Positions 24,611 to 38,270 of a DNA stretch of 64,000 nucleotides are shown in pieces. Position 1 is the first letter of the stretch, and every line of letters starts with the position of its first letter. The position numbers and the translations under genes were made by a program. Source of the stretch: Anaeramoeba flamelloides (taxonomy: Eukaryota; Metamonada; Anaeramoebidae); the NCBI GenBank assembly GCA_027625915.1, contig JANTQA010000015.1:3935001-3999000 (forward strand), read 5' to 3'. A model generated the notes under the pieces. It searched no databases, was not told where the DNA came from, and saw only the letters and a list, made by a program, of their open reading frames with translations.

Positions 24611-25200
24611 TAAGCTATTTCCAAGAAAGTGGGGCAAATTAATTTTAAAATATATTTATTTAACCAATTCTTCAAAAAAGGATTTATAAATATAAAATAA
24701 TTAACTACTATATATTGATTCTTGATAATAATTCAATTTGTTTCTTAGTATTGTATTGCATAAATAAAATATATTAAATTTTCTGATCTCAATTTTATCT
24801 TATATTTTTTTCGGTGAAAATTGGTGTTTATTATTTTGTTTTCGATCAAAAAAATCATTTTCATAGCTTGTATAATCTCAACAAAATTTAAAATATAATT
24901 AAAAGCATATAAATGTGTTTTATTGTTTAAAAAATCATTTGTTCCCTTTCTATATTTCCGGTTTTTTATTGAAAACGGTCGTACACGGCTTTAACCAAAA
25001 AAAGTGCTATTTTTTTTTTCATTTTTTTGGAATATTTCAACTAACATGTTTTGAATTAAATACATAAGCGGTTGGTTCAATCGGTATAAATATTAAACTT
25101 AATTTGGTAAAGTTTATTAATGATTACCACCACTAACAAAGATGTTTTTTTATGAAAAGTAAAAAAAAAATGCCCCACTTTTTTGGAAATACCTTATATA
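24607..25200. mobile_element. family C transposon, copy C1
   Basis: The inverted ends are TATATAAGCTATTTCCAAG then AAAGTGGGGCA on the left, and TGCCCCACTTTTTTGGAAAT then ACCTTATATA on the right, about 30 bp with few mismatches. It is 594 bp and has no coding frame. Its body matches C2 (42277-43302) once the A2 insertion is taken out. Confidence 0.75.
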
Positions 25201-25212
25201 TATATTATTCAT

Positions 25213-26655
25213 ATATATCTATTAGCACTCGTTATTTATTAAAATTTCATCCAGTTTAAAAGAAAAAAATTTAAAACAGTATTGGTGTACAACTATATTT
25301 ATTTTCTTTCTTGTCTCTAACCAAGATATCAATTATAATAAAAAACCATTATAGTTCAAAGAGAAAGTAGTTGTGTTTCTGTATTTTTTTTTTATATTGG
25401 AAAAAAAAATAATAATTATTGGTTTTATATGTTTATTAAAGATTTTTATTTTTATTTTTATTTATTTAAAGAAGAAATTTTGTGAAAATGGTAATTCAAA
25501 ACTCAATAAATTGGTTTATTAATAATAAATATCAAATAATGTTGTTAATATAATGATCAAATAAATAAATAAAAAAATATATTACTGAAAATTTTCATTT
25601 TGTTTTTAGATATAATTTGAATAAATATTAAATCAAGGGAAAAATTAAATTCATTTCTTTAGGTCAAATTAAAAGTTTAATATGAATAATTTTCTAAAAT
25701 TTTTATTTAAGTAATAGAAAATAATTAAAATAATTTCATTTATTATATTGGAATTAAATCAATAAAAACTTTTTTAATAGATAAAGTAACCAACCCTGAA
25801 TTTAAAAGAAAAATAAAAAATAAATTTTTTATATTATTCAAAGACTATATAATAATCTTCATAACCAAGAAATTATTTTCATTTGAATTTTATTGAGTAA
25901 AAATTTGAATAATATATTTGTAAATTTTGAATTTTTCAATCTAAATTAATCAAAATCTTAGGAAATAATTTTTGATCTATAGTCTCTTGTGTTATAATAT
26001 TGTTTATTTTATGTCAAGATTTTAAAAAGTTGAAAAATAAAAAAAAATAAATTATTAATCCGACTCGAACTATTGGCCAAATATTTTTGATTTGTAAAAA
26101 AAATTCTTGTTGGAAAAACTTCCAAATTCTACAATGTAAAAAAATATTATTTTTTTTAAAAATTAATTTATATATTTGTTGATAAATAATTCCAAAATAA
26201 TTAAATATAGTTATGTATATTTCTATTGGGTGGTAATCAATGGATAAAATAATTTTACTATGTGATTTCAAAATATCTTTTGTAATAAATAAATTATTTG
26301 TAACTTATTTTTGACAATATTAGGATATAAAGGGCCACAAAAAAATTCCCAAAAAGGTTGGTGTGTTTAAATTTTCAAAAAATAAGAGTTTTTTGATGTC
26401 TAGAGAATTTTTTTTTGACAAAATTTTGATTAAATATAAATAACATCAAAAGAATCAAGAAAACTTTTTTTCAAGTTATTTTTTTATTGTAGTTATTTTA
26501 TATTAAGTAACTATACAGTTTTTAATTAAAAATTTATCTTTCTAAGATATTTTATTGTAAATTATCAAATCTTATATTATCCTTATGTAACAATTCAAAT
26601 TAAAAATTTTGTTCCAAAGACAATTCGTGTATTTGTGATTCTTGGGGTATATATA
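25213..26655 (-). mobile_element. family F transposon, decayed copy F2
   Basis: This matches F1 (60541-62048) in reverse orientation along most of its length, for instance the AATTCAAAACTCAATA stretch near 25494 and the TTTTTTGATGTCTAGA stretch near 26390. The ends have decayed (ATATCTATTAGCACTCG on the left, TTCTTGGGGTATAT on the right), so this copy is older than F1. A minus-strand open frame at 26014-26271 shares IVRV..LII and FNFLKS with the F1 frame at 61120-61401, so both may be remains of one coding segment. Confidence 0.65.
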
Positions 26656-27574
26656 TATATATATACATACATCACATATAGTGCGATTTTTGTTTAAAAA
26701 TCAAGAAAAACTTATAAAATCCTTTTTTTTTTCTATTTTTTTTACATACCTTTCCGAACTATTTGTTGTTTTATTAGTTATTTTTTGAACGGATTCTCAA
26801 ATTCTTTTAAAATCATACTCTTCATTTATGGGATGCGAAATAATATGAATGAAAAAACTTAAAAACGAAGAAAAAAAAATTAAATACAATCAGAAACTAA
26901 TTGCCTTAAAACCTTGAAAATGAGGGCAATCCTTGGTTCCCCATTTAAGTGGGGTTCTGAATTTAAAATCCGGTAAATGGTTTGATTTTATATTGTGAAA
27001 ACGAAAAAGTAATACAAAGTGGGTTTTACGTTTCGTACTCTAGGAAATTGGAAATTCTTTAAATATTAAGAAAAAGAATTATTTTGTTTTTAAAAAATTA
27101 CTAGTTGGGGAAGAGAAATACAAAAAATTATTAAATTGGGATTTTGAATCCTTTAGAATAATTTGTATATTTGTGGAAAATTCTATTATTAAAGAAAAAT
27201 AACAATTAAAAAAAAAATAAAATGGTTGGTTATTGTTTGAAAGTATTAAAATGGGTAAATTTTACTCTTAATCAAATTTATGGTCAATATTAAAGGGTGA
27301 AAACAAAAAATCAAGAATTGTTGTCAAATTCAACTTCAACCATCAATATTTTTTTAGATTTTGGAATTGATTTGAAGCTGTTAGTTTATAGGTGATATAC
27401 AAATTTTAATTCATGACTCCTTAAGGATTATAAAAAAAAAATAAACTGTAGTGGAGATCTGCACAAAACAATGTTAAATTATGATCTTTATTTCTTAAGA
27501 TCAAGAAGAACGATAAATTTTCAGATTTTTTTGAATCTGAAAATTGTTCCTAATAAACTTCCTAATTGTGATTG

Positions 27575-27759
27575 CAGTGGGTTTCACTTTTCGGATGTAA
27601 AATTTCAACAAAATTTAAAGCACAAAAAAATCTCAAATTAAGGTACAAAATTTGGATTTTTTTAATACAAATTATTTTACATTTTGTGCCTTAATTTGAG
27701 ATTTTTTATGTGCCTTAAATTTTGAATTAAAGGTTGTTCCTTAAAAGTGAAACTGACTG
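27575..27759. mobile_element. family G hairpin MITE, copy G1
   Basis: The element is almost entirely inverted repeat. It starts CAGTGGGTTTCACTTTTCGG and ends AAAAGTGAAACTGACTG, with inner arms around TTAAGGCACA and AAATCTCAAATTAAGG. It is 185 bp. A diverged second copy (G2) lies at 52724-52922. Confidence 0.75.
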
Positions 27760-28982
27760 TAAGTCCGGAAAGCCAAATCCAATTTTGTTTGAGTCGACTT
27801 GAGTTATCCCTGGGTGTGATAAGAAAGAGAAAATACTTATCAGGGAAGAATATTGGTTGGTTTATGGAAAACAACAACAACTTGCAATTTGTGGTTGGAT
27901 CATCAATTTAAAATTGAAATTATGTAAATTTGATACTTAATAGCTCTTGATCTCAAGCCAGAAAGATCAAAATCCCACAAGCTTTTGTTCAGATACCCCC
28001 CTACAGTCTATTTTTTTTTTGATCAATCCTGAAGGATGAATTTAAAAAGTATAATTTTAATCGAAAAATGCTGAATTTTCTGAATAATAGATTGGAATTT
28101 ATCCTGATGACATTCTCGTGGAACAACACCAGGCATTAATTATTGATTTTTTCCTGTTAGTGGCCAAAACAAAAAGTCAAAACAATTATTTATAACTTCA
28201 ATTAAAGTGACGCAATCAAAGATTCTGACTTTGAATTTTTAAAAAAATTGGTAATTAGCACTTGGTTTTCACAAACAACCTAAAAGGTTCTTTGGACTGA
28301 AAAGATTTCAGTTTGTTTGTTATTGATCCACAAAGTATTTTTGGTTCACAAATAAGATCTCCCAAAGTAACTTTTTTTCTTAAAATCACTTTTGTTATTA
28401 TTGTTTGAGACCTGATCACAAATTAGAGGTGTTGAGTTTACCTGAAAATTACACTCATAACTATCGTGACGAGATGTTAACTTGCAATTATCAAAGACAA
28501 AATAAACGGGAAAAGGATGTTAGAATAGAAATTTTGGAAGCAAAATTTTCTTCATAAAAAGATTTCAAAACGTTTTGAAATTTTAAAACCCGATCCCTGA
28601 TTCTTCTTTTTCTTTTTCTGTTAAATCTTTTTTAGAATTCAAAAAAAAAATCAATTTGGTTCAAAATACAAAAAAAACTTTTTAAAGAATGACGAAATTG
28701 CAATAACAGTAAACCAAGCCCAAATTATACACCTAATATTTTATAATCCATATTAAAAAATATTAAACAAGAAAACACAAATAGAATATCTTTCGTTAAT
28801 CATAAGATTTTAGAATTTTATTTGAATTGGTTTTAAAGAAGAAAGACTGATGAAAAAAACAATAACGAATCCTCAATTTTGAATTTAAAGGAAAAAAAGA
28901 AAAAGAATTTAGAAAAAGTTTTTTCATTTTTTAGTTTTTTATTTTATAATATTTCTTTTTTTTTAATTTTTTTTCTCGAATC

Positions 28983-29959
28983 ATGAGCAAAGTTAAGGAT
29001 ACTGAAGTAGATCAAAAATTTGAATATGAAGAAGATTTTTCAGGACCAATTGACGAACGTAAGTGTCGTGATATCTTTTGGTTAATCCTCTTTTGTGCGT
29101 TTTGGATTGGGATGATTGTTGTTGCATCAATCGGGTTTTCGAGAGGTGAACCAAAAAGGTTATACTACCCAACTGATTGGAAAGGCTCCATCTGTGGATA
29201 TGACATGACAAATCTTGTTGAAGAACTTAAAGAAAAAAACGCAAACCTTACAGACGTAATTGACTGGGACGCACAATTCCCAGATTTATCTGAGAAGACA
29301 AGAGTATTTTTCCCAGCAACAGATATTGAGAAAGAATTTTGTGTCAAAGAGTGTCCAACAGAAGGTGAAGTTGTCGATTTTTGTGGAGACGACGATCCAA
29401 AATTTGAAAGTTACCAAGACAAAAAAGAATATTGTAAATACAACTCTACAAGTTGTAAGTATTTTTTTTTTTATCACTAAAACTATTTATTGATCTCTTT
29501 TTGTTTTTGCATTTATAAAAAATAATTTTTTTCCTTTTTCTCGTTTCTTCCACAAAAAAAAAAAAAAAAAAAAATTAATTTGCTTCAATTCTTACCAAAA
29601 AATTTTCAAAATTAAATGATCTCCCTTTTCATTTTGAAAAACTAAATTTTCCTTTTCTAAAAAATAGATGTTAGAAGATGTTTCCCTGTATTTTCAAGTG
29701 GTGATAAATCAGATGATGAGGAGAAAACAGAAGAACAAGTGTCAAAAAGTTGGAGCAGTACTGGAAAGCTTGCACAAGCAATGGGTGATGTAGTTCAAGC
29801 ATGGTATGTTATTTTAGTCTCCGCCTTTGTTGCATTTGTTTTGTCATTTGTTTGGTTATGGTTATTAAAACAATTTGCTGGATTTATGGTTTGGTTCACA
29901 GTTGTTGCTTTTTTCTTTGTTCTTGGCGGAATTACCTTTTTCTTCTATTTACAATGTTT

Positions 29960-29993
<34 letters not shown>

Positions 29994-31378
29994 TTATTAT
30001 AATTGCATGATTTTCAAACCCAAAACCTTTTCTAAATTTTTATTTTTTTTTTCTGAAAAATATGAAATTTTCTGTCTTTCTTAAACGTACCATAAAATTC
30101 ACAATAAACATCTTCAAAAAAAAACAAAAAACAGATCAGAAATCTAACGAAAAGTATGAAAGTGACACATCTATTGAAGGAAGCAAAACAAATTCTAGAG
30201 TCTTTTTGGCCTTTACATTTGTAGGAATAGGAATCTTTGTAATCACATTTTGCCTTATTATTTTCTTAAGAAAAAAAATTAATTTAGTCATTCAAATCAT
30301 TAAGGAAGCCGCTAAAGCAATCCAAGCCTCCAAATTTGTTGTATTTTTCCCAATTGCAACCTTTATTGCCTTACTTTGTTTATATGCATGGTGGGTGCCA
30401 GTGGCAATTTTCATGATGGCCGCAGGATCACCAACATTAGAACTCGACGAAATCGACGGCGAAGAATTCTACAAATTGGATTACGAAAATGATAAATCTA
30501 CAAATTATGCCACAATTTACCATTTCTTCGGGTTACTCTGGACAAACGCATGGATCATTGGAATTACCCAAATTACCATTGCAGGAACAATCGCACAATG
30601 GTATTGGACAAGAGACAAGGACAACATCCCAGGAAACCCAGTCCTTTCTGCGTTCAAACGTACATTGAAATACCATTTAGGATCTGCCGCACTTGGATCA
30701 TTTATTCTTGCTGTCATCCAATTCATCCGCTTCTGTCTTGAATACATTGACAGAAGATCCAAAAAATTGGCTGGTGAAAGTAGATGGATACGATACTTAA
30801 TGTGCATGGCCAAATATTGTGTGAGATTATTAGAATCATGGATCAAATTTATTAACAGAAACGCCTATATCATGATCGCTGTATACGGACAATCATTCTG
30901 CAAATCAACCAAGCGTGCCTTCCATTTGATCTCCCGTAACATCGGTAAACTTATTCTCGTCAATGTAATTGGTGACTTTTTATTGTTCTTAGGAAAAATT
31001 ATCGTTGCTGCTTGTACAATGATCATTGCTCTTGCAATGTGTATGTCCAACGATGACATGACCTTTTATGTACTTCCTGCTGTCTTATGTGGACTTTTGG
31101 CCTATTTAATCGCTAGTGCATTTATGGGCGTTTTTGAAATGTGTATCGATACAATTCTCTTATGCTTCTGTGAAGATTGCGAAAGACACGACGGATCAGA
31201 TCCTGAAAAGGAACCTTACGCTACACCTGAACTTGCCAGATTCATGTCAACACATGACCAAACTGAGAAAATGGGCAAACCAATTGGATCAGGAAAGACC
31301 AAAGATGTTGGTTCTGGTTCAGATGGAAGCGAACAAGATAAAGTACAAGTTTCAGATTCAGGAAGTAGTTCAGACTAA
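28983..31378 (+). CDS. SLC44A: choline transporter-like (CTL/SLC44) membrane protein, three exons
   Basis: Exons 28983-29454, 29668-29955 and 30135-31378 give an in-frame 667-residue protein. Intron 1 (213 nt) is GTAAGT...ATAG, and intron 2 (179 nt) is GTTTGT...ACAG with a run of about 30 T. Family marks are a cytoplasmic N-terminus, a first membrane helix near residues 33-55, a large Cys-bearing outer loop with SICGYD and RRCFPVF, then eight or nine further helices. The most diagnostic block is NRNAYIMIAVYGQSFC with RNIGKL shortly after, the CTL signature. CTL proteins carry choline, ethanolamine or related solutes at plasma or organelle membranes. The substrate cannot be read from sequence. 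The tail is Ser/Gly/Asp-rich (DSGSSSD end). Intron 2's weak donor lies at a T run, so its exact edge is slightly less sure than intron 1. Confidence 0.92.
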
Positions 31379-32167
31379 ATTTGAGATAATTTTATTTTTT
31401 TCCTTTTTTCAAAATTATTTATTCAAATTTTTTTTTTTTTTACTATTTTTTTAGAAATTTGTTAAATTTGTTTAACAAATTTTTTTATTTTTATTTTCAT
31501 TTCTCTTTAATTATTATTATTATTCCTCTCTTTTTCTTCTTCTTTTATTATTATTTTTTTTATTGTTTTGTTTCAAAATGTTACGTTATTTTTCTTTTTT
31601 TTAACTTTTCTTGTTTAAATATTTTATTAAATGGGATTATTTCAATAAACAAACAAATATAATAAAAAATATTTTAATAATTTTTCAAAAGTTCTGAAAG
31701 AAAACCACAGTTTTAAATTTGGAGGAGACGATCATTGTCAATGCTAAAATTTATTTAAAAGTTGAAAAATTTTAATTAAAGTACATGTGAGTAGAAAACT
31801 TTCAATAACCAAAAATGAAAAAGAAGATAATAAGGTTAAAATGTTATATAAAGGAATAAAAATGGTTATTTTATAGAACCCTTCTTCGAGATGGTGTGTT
31901 GCAAGTGTTCTTGCAGTTGAGTGTTATGAAGAGGTGCGTTATTTACGAAAGTTTTCCTTTTTATTAGGAGTATTAACTTAAAAAAATCTTCAAGTAAAAT
32001 TGATAATAACAAATTCAAAAAAAATTTACAACATCTTGAAATTGAAAAATGAAGTAAAAATCTGAATACCACAATACCCAACCCAGTTTTAAAGTAATTT
32101 TCAATAATGAATTATTATTTTTTAAAAGCTGATTTATTTTTCTCATTTTTTTAAAGTTCAAAATCCA

Positions 32168-32722
32168 ACCTAAACTTTGTTTGAGTAAAAGGGAAATATC
32201 CAAAAAAAAAAAATATTGTTTTCAGATTGTGATTATTTTTTATAATTTTCCTTTGAAGAAGAAATAAGAAATAAGTAGACATATGAAAATTAAAAGAAGA
32301 GTTGAAATCTACCTTTAATAAAACTAATAAATGATTTGATTTTCTCGAATGTTTCAAAACCAAAATTCATTTGGGTAAGATTTTTTAAAATGAATGTTAA
32401 TTTTAATCTTCATTTGAAGATCCAATAAAATTACAATAGAAATCAAATATTGTTTTTCTACAATCATTTGTAACGTTCCGATAACATTAAAATAATGCAT
32501 TATTACCAAGTGGATATGAATCTTGTTATAAAAAAAAAAATGCAAATGAATTACAGTTCAAAAAAAAATGAGAAAAAAATCAAAAAAAAATAAAATGAGA
32601 AAAAATAATTTCAATTTTGAAATTTCCGAAATAAAATTTTTCTTCTAATACCAATTTAAAACCTTTGGGCACATATAAATCACCCATTAAAACAGGACAC
32701 CTCAAACTTGAAATTTGTTTAT
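32168..32722. mobile_element. family B transposon, decayed copy B3
   Basis: The left end reads TAAACTTTGTTTGAGTAAAAGG, a decayed version of the family B end. The body shares CCTTTGAAGAAGAAATAAGA and AATAAAATTTTTCTTCTAAT with B1. The right end is too changed to fix within a few bases. Confidence 0.5.
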
Positions 32723-34772
32723 TTCCAAATTATTATCAGAAAATTATTATTTTAGTTGAAGAAGAAAGAAATCATATTATCGATGAAAGAAGTGTATTAA
32801 AAACACACTTTAAATTTAAAACCACCAAGTTTTGGAATATATTAATCTAAAAAATGCACTTAATTTCAAAAAAATTACAATAATTATTTGAAACTTGAAA
32901 AAAATATTATTTATTTATTAAAAGAACCGTTAGAATCGATTTTTTTTCAAAATATGAACAAAAACACAGAAAAACAATCAAAACCTATAATTTATAAATC
33001 CACACAAAATACCCTTTTAGAAATTGGAAATCTCAACCAATAACCTTTAGAAATTCTTTTTAATTTTGTTATTTTTATCAATAATAAACAACACACTCTT
33101 AATTGATCCAGTGGGTTGAAAATAGCCTAAATATTGAACAAATCTATATGTATTTCCCTTATTTCTCAATTTTTTGAATATTTTCAAATAAATAAAACTA
33201 ATATAAATTAATAATTCCCCAATAAAAAAAAATATAGATATTTTCAAATAACCGGTTTTAATAATAATAGATCACTATTTTACTCTGAATATTTGAAAAG
33301 GTATATTACGAAACCTTTTGAATTTTAAGAAATTTAATAAATATTGAATATAAAATAATCATTTTTTTTCTGATCTCCTAGAATTCAATGTTTGAATTTT
33401 TTTAGTTGTATTTTTATAATAAGAATAATTTTTAAGGTTATTTGTTCATAATGACTCTCAGAAATTACAAAAATTTAAGATTTCTTTAAAATAATTTTTT
33501 TTTACAAATTTTTTCTTTTTCATTTGGTTAAAAACATTAAACTAAAAAGGATCTTTATTTTGTAACTAAATATTTTATTGTGGTAAATCAATTCTTTTAA
33601 AATTTTTTACTCATTTCTTTAAAGTTGATAAATGAGTTTTTTTTATCCATTTTAATCCGACCCCTTTGAAAATAAATAAACTTATTACCTTTAAGAAAAA
33701 AATCAAATAAATAAGAATTACTAGCCCTAATAGATATTTTTTGCATTTTTGAATAAGTAGAAAACAAAAAAAATATTGAAGAACTAGTTTCAAGAAAAAA
33801 AAAAACAAAATTTAAATTTAAACATTTTTTCTTGAAATATCAATTGAAAAAATTCTGATATAAATAATAAATAATAACTGAAACATATCCGTTCAATTTT
33901 CCTATTTATTTATCACCAGAAGACCACTTACAACTCTTTTTATTATTAATCATTTTTATTCTTTTTTTTTCAAATTTTTGTTCCTTTTTTTCTAAAATTT
34001 ACAATAAAAGAATTAGAAAAATGAAATTTCTTTGAAGAGTTGAGTAATTATATTGAAAGATTATTTTTTAAAACGAAAAAAAAAAAAACAATAATAATAA
34101 TATTTTTGAGTAATTTAATAAAAATTAAAAATAAATAAGTCTTTTAAATCATATTAAACCGGGAAAAAAACAAAAAAAAAATATTGAGAAAATTTTTTGA
34201 TGGGGGGGGTAGAAGATAAACATTCAAATACCAATATAAATTATGAAAAATTATAATTTTGTAAACAACTATTTTAATTATAAATTGCCAATCTTTGAAT
34301 ATATTGGTGAAATAATTTTAATTATACTTTTTTTCTTTTCTAAAAGTGTTTATTTTTATCTCAAGATTGTTACAAAATCCCGACTTTGTCAAATTTAGAG
34401 GATTATAAAATAAGAACAAATTAGATCAACGCAATTTAAAGTGTTTGTGTACCAGAAGAAAATATTTTTTTTTCAAATTAGAATACTTAGTAACACTCGG
34501 GGGTATATGACCAGAAAGGGTTATTTTTTTCTCAATTTTTATTTTTTGCAATGGTGAACCCTTTGATTTTTTTAATTGGTTTTTTCAACCAATTGATATC
34601 TTCTCAATTTTTTTTTTGTTATTTCAATTTTGTATGAATTTAACGTAAAATGTACCCCCCCACGCCTTTTTTTATTATAAAACTTATCAGAATTGTTAAA
34701 TTTTTTCTAAATTATTTTTTTTTTTTGTTAATTAATAAATCGTTGGACTTTTTTTTTTTTTTTTTTTTTTTG

Positions 34773-34799
34773 TTATTTGGGTTGAGACAACCCAAATAA
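34773..34799. repeat. perfect 12-bp hairpin after a T tract
   Basis: TTATTTGGGTTG, loop AGA, then CAACCCAAATAA: a perfect stem. It directly follows a run of more than 20 T (34749-34771). It may be a transcript-end structure or a transposon relic. No gene ends nearby. Confidence 0.5.
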
Positions 34800-36528
34800 A
34801 CACAGTTAAATAAAAATGTTTTTATGTCATCAAAACCACTATATAAGAAGTGGGTGTATGAAAAATCACAATATCATTCATCAAGTCAATACATTTTTTC
34901 CATTTTTTATATTTTTATTAGGACGAGAACGTTACTCATTTTTATTGATATATAAAATAATGGATTTAAAATCAAAATAATTGTAAAAAACTATATTTGT
35001 CACAAAATAAAAAGTAAATTTGAGTTGAAAAAATAAATTTTTAATTTTTTAAAGAATTTAACTCAATTGATGTTTGGTCAAATAAACACTTCTAAACCCT
35101 TTAAAAAATTAAACCATAGTCCTTAATAAAAACTTCGAAAACGGAAATAAAAATTAATAAAGTCAGAATTTCCACATTTAAAAAAGAAGATTTAAAGCCA
35201 AAAAAAAAAAAAAAAAAAAAAGAAAAGAAATTCCTTGTTTGATCATGTATCAAAAAAAAAAAAAAAGATAACAAAATTATTAATTGGAAATATATAACCT
35301 ATAATTATTCCATATAAACCAAAAATAATATCTTTAAATTTTGGGGATTAATAATTATGGATGTAAAGGTCAAGAATATTTGAAAATTGTTCGTTATAAT
35401 AATATTATCATCAAAAGAAATGGTTTTAAGTACCTAGCTTTACATTATTCAAAACCATTGAATAAAAATTTTAATTTTACTCCACTCTTTTAAATTCAAG
35501 AAAAAATAACACCAATTTATTTTTATTTTTAAACGTGACACTAAAATGTTGAAAAATGTAGCTTTAATCGTTAAACGAACAAAAAATACAATGGTAAACA
35601 ATGTCCAAAATAACGTGTTTTCTTCCATCCCAATTTTAAGAAAAAGCCCAAATTATCCTAATAAATATTCTAAACTAAAATTCAAAATTTTCCACACAGC
35701 TAAAACGTTCCAAACAATCACAATAATACAATTGCATTGAAATTGGAGATAATTTTGATTTTTGAAAAATATGAAAATCATTTTTTCATCTTTTTTTTTT
35801 TTGTTTTCATTTCATTGTTTGAATTACGTAATTTACTTCGTTGGATCAAAATTTTTTTGAACTATTGATATTAGTTAAAGTTGAAAGTTGTTCCAAATAG
35901 AAGAACTCAAATAAAATTAGTTGGTAGTATCTAACCTTTGATCGATCAATATTCCTAATAGAATTTCAACAAATTTACTAATGTATTTTTTTGTTTTGCT
36001 CTCTCCAAAATTTTTAACACACCCACGATTTATTTGTATTGATAATTATTTATTTTTTGTTTTGTGAGTATTGTAATTTATAAAAAGGTGTTAACATTTC
36101 AATTATTGAATGATTCTAATTTGGTAAATCTTCGAGAAGTGATTAAATAAGATTTTTTTTTCACAAATCGAATTTTGGTGTGTTAAAAATTTTGAATTGG
36201 GGTTTAGGGTTAATCATAAGAATAAATAAAAATAAAAATTGAACATTTCTCAAAAAATTCAATTTCGAAATAAATGAAGTAATAAGTAATTTTTTTTTGG
36301 TGCTTTCAATTCGATTAAAGAAAATCGAAATATTTGAATTCAAGAATTATTGTGAATAAAAAATTATAATAAATATAGTATCCATGATGTTATTCAGAAT
36401 AAAAAACAATATTAATCTTTATATATTTTAATGTTAAAGATATTCATGAATATTTATAAAAAATTCTAAATAAAAATATCTAATTCAGATTATTAAGGTA
36501 TAATTAATTTCCCTACTAAACTCTTTTT

Positions 36529-36713
36529 TAAAAATTGTGACTCACTTGAAATAATAAATTGAAAAAAAAGTATCCTTTAGTAATCAAGAATAATTAATAA
36601 CTAAATCTGATCTGTAATTCACTTTTAAGTCATTTTAAATGTATAAAAGCCTGATATATTAAAAATTTAAAAAATAAAACCAAAAACTAAAAAAAAGTGA
36701 GTCACAATTTTTG
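36529..36713. mobile_element. family D MITE, copy D1
   Basis: The ends are AAAATTGTGACTCACTT on the left and AAGTGAGTCACAATTTT on the right, perfectly inverted over 17 bp. It is 185 bp. The interior matches D2 (57792-57980), for example TATCCTTTAGTA and TTCACTTTTAA.TCATT. Confidence 0.8.
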
Positions 36714-37852
36714 AAATGAGCATTACGCATTTTTTATTACTGAACTTTCACTGAAAAAAAGTTGAACAACAAGATTTTTTATGAATAATAAAATTCATTT
36801 TCAAAGACACTACATTTTCACAATTTTCATAGTGATAATTGGTCTTTTCGAAGATCTCTTTTTTTTTTACACATGATCTTTTTTTAAAAAAAAAAAGAAA
36901 GAAAAAGAAAAGAAAAAGAAAAAGAAAAATTTGAAAAAGCAAAACTAAAATTTGCAAAATTAGAAAAAATGATTTTGATCCAAAAATTTTGAAAATATTT
37001 TTTGATAAGAATCTGGAATAAACTCTCAAAACAACTTCCATTAACATTATAAAGTGAGTCAAAATTTAGGAAAAATATTTAACAAAAAAAAAAATTAAAA
37101 ATTTGAATTTTTGTTTTATAGTAAAATTTTCATTGTATTAAATTGTTTATGGAATTGGCAAGTATACCATGATGAATTTTCGAAATTAACCAAAGAGTAA
37201 AACAATGAAATTAGATGGGGGGTGTTTTTTTTTTAATTTAAATATTTTATTTTTATATACTAAAAAGTTTGATCTGTTTTCTAAAGAAACTCGTTTAAAT
37301 GAAAAAAAAAAATATCCAATTTAAAATACATTTTCGAAGAATTTTTTCTTATGTTTCTTAATTTGCAAATTCATAAACACGATCTTACTTTCCATTTTTC
37401 CCAACTATTCTTTTTTTAGATTATTTTACAATTTTTTTTTTTATAAATTTAATATAAAAAATCTTTGTTCAAATATTTCAATCACCAACTCTAAAACTAA
37501 AGATACCCATTCAAAGGCTTAACAAAAATGATTATCTTCTTGAAACCAAAAAAAAAAAAACAACACAAAAAATTTCAACATGGGGGAAATATAAAGTCAG
37601 GGAAGATTGAAATTGAATTCCGAATTATATTGAATTTTTCAATTTAATTGAAAAAAAATAATTTTAAAAAAAAAAACAAATTATAGTCTATGAATCAAAA
37701 GTTCACAATTAGAATATAAAAAATATACAAATTTTCTTTACCCAAATCTAAAATCCATGAGTTGAATGAAAATAAGAATTACAAATAATTTTGTATCATT
37801 CTATAGAAATAGAAAGTAATCTGGGTCTCAAAAAAAAAAAAAAAATTAAATA

Positions 37853-38270
37853 CAGTTATCAAAATAATGCGTACCCAGCAACTAAAATAGGTGTTTCAAA
37901 ATATAATCCATATTTTTTTTCCCTTCCCATTCCAATAAAACTTCCAATTGATTACCCAATAATATACCTTCGTTCATTTCAATTTTGAAAGTCAACTCCT
38001 TGATTCTTTTAGTAAAATTTAAATTTATTTTATTATCTCAATTTTTTTGAAATTTTTTGTTTTTTTTAATATTAAAATTTCCATCAAAAATTTACTCTAT
38101 TTTTGGAGATTAATTTTCTTATTTGATCCTTTATTTTTCGAATTTCTGATTAAAATATTGAATTTAAAGAAATCAATAACATATTTACTTATCTTTTATT
38201 GTTGGTTTCTTTGATTAGTTAATGTATAGGTCTTCTATAACAAAAAAACATGTTTTTTATTTTGAAACAG
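37853..38270. mobile_element. family E element, Tc1/mariner-like end, copy E1
   Basis: It starts CAGTTATCAAAATAATGCGT and ends TTTTTATTTTGAAACAG, a loose inverted match. Matches to E2 (50661-51111) run through the body, including TCAATTTTTTTGAAATTTTT and GTATAGGTCTTCTATAA. The CAGT..TCAAAATAAT start resembles Tc1/mariner termini. No transposase frame is left. Confidence 0.6.

Larger units (their letters stand above)
22512..28982. other. 6.5 kb transposon-rich interval
   Basis: No host gene was found. Working left to right it holds B1, C1 and F2 joined nearly end to end (23896-26655), then the G1 hairpin element (27575-27759). Between 27760 and 28180 the minus strand reads in part like protein but has stops, and no start or family was recognised. 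A run of about 30 adenines lies near 23128-23152. Confidence 0.6.

Noticed and set aside
27677-27880. Minus-strand 67-codon open frame next to G1
   Set aside because: Half of it is G1 itself. The rest (from QPIFFPDKYFLFLITPRD) looks faintly coding, but has no start and no family.
36748-37062. Minus-strand 104-codon open frame after D1
   Set aside because: It is mostly Phe/Leu from an AAAAAG-type purine run on the other strand; no domain is visible.
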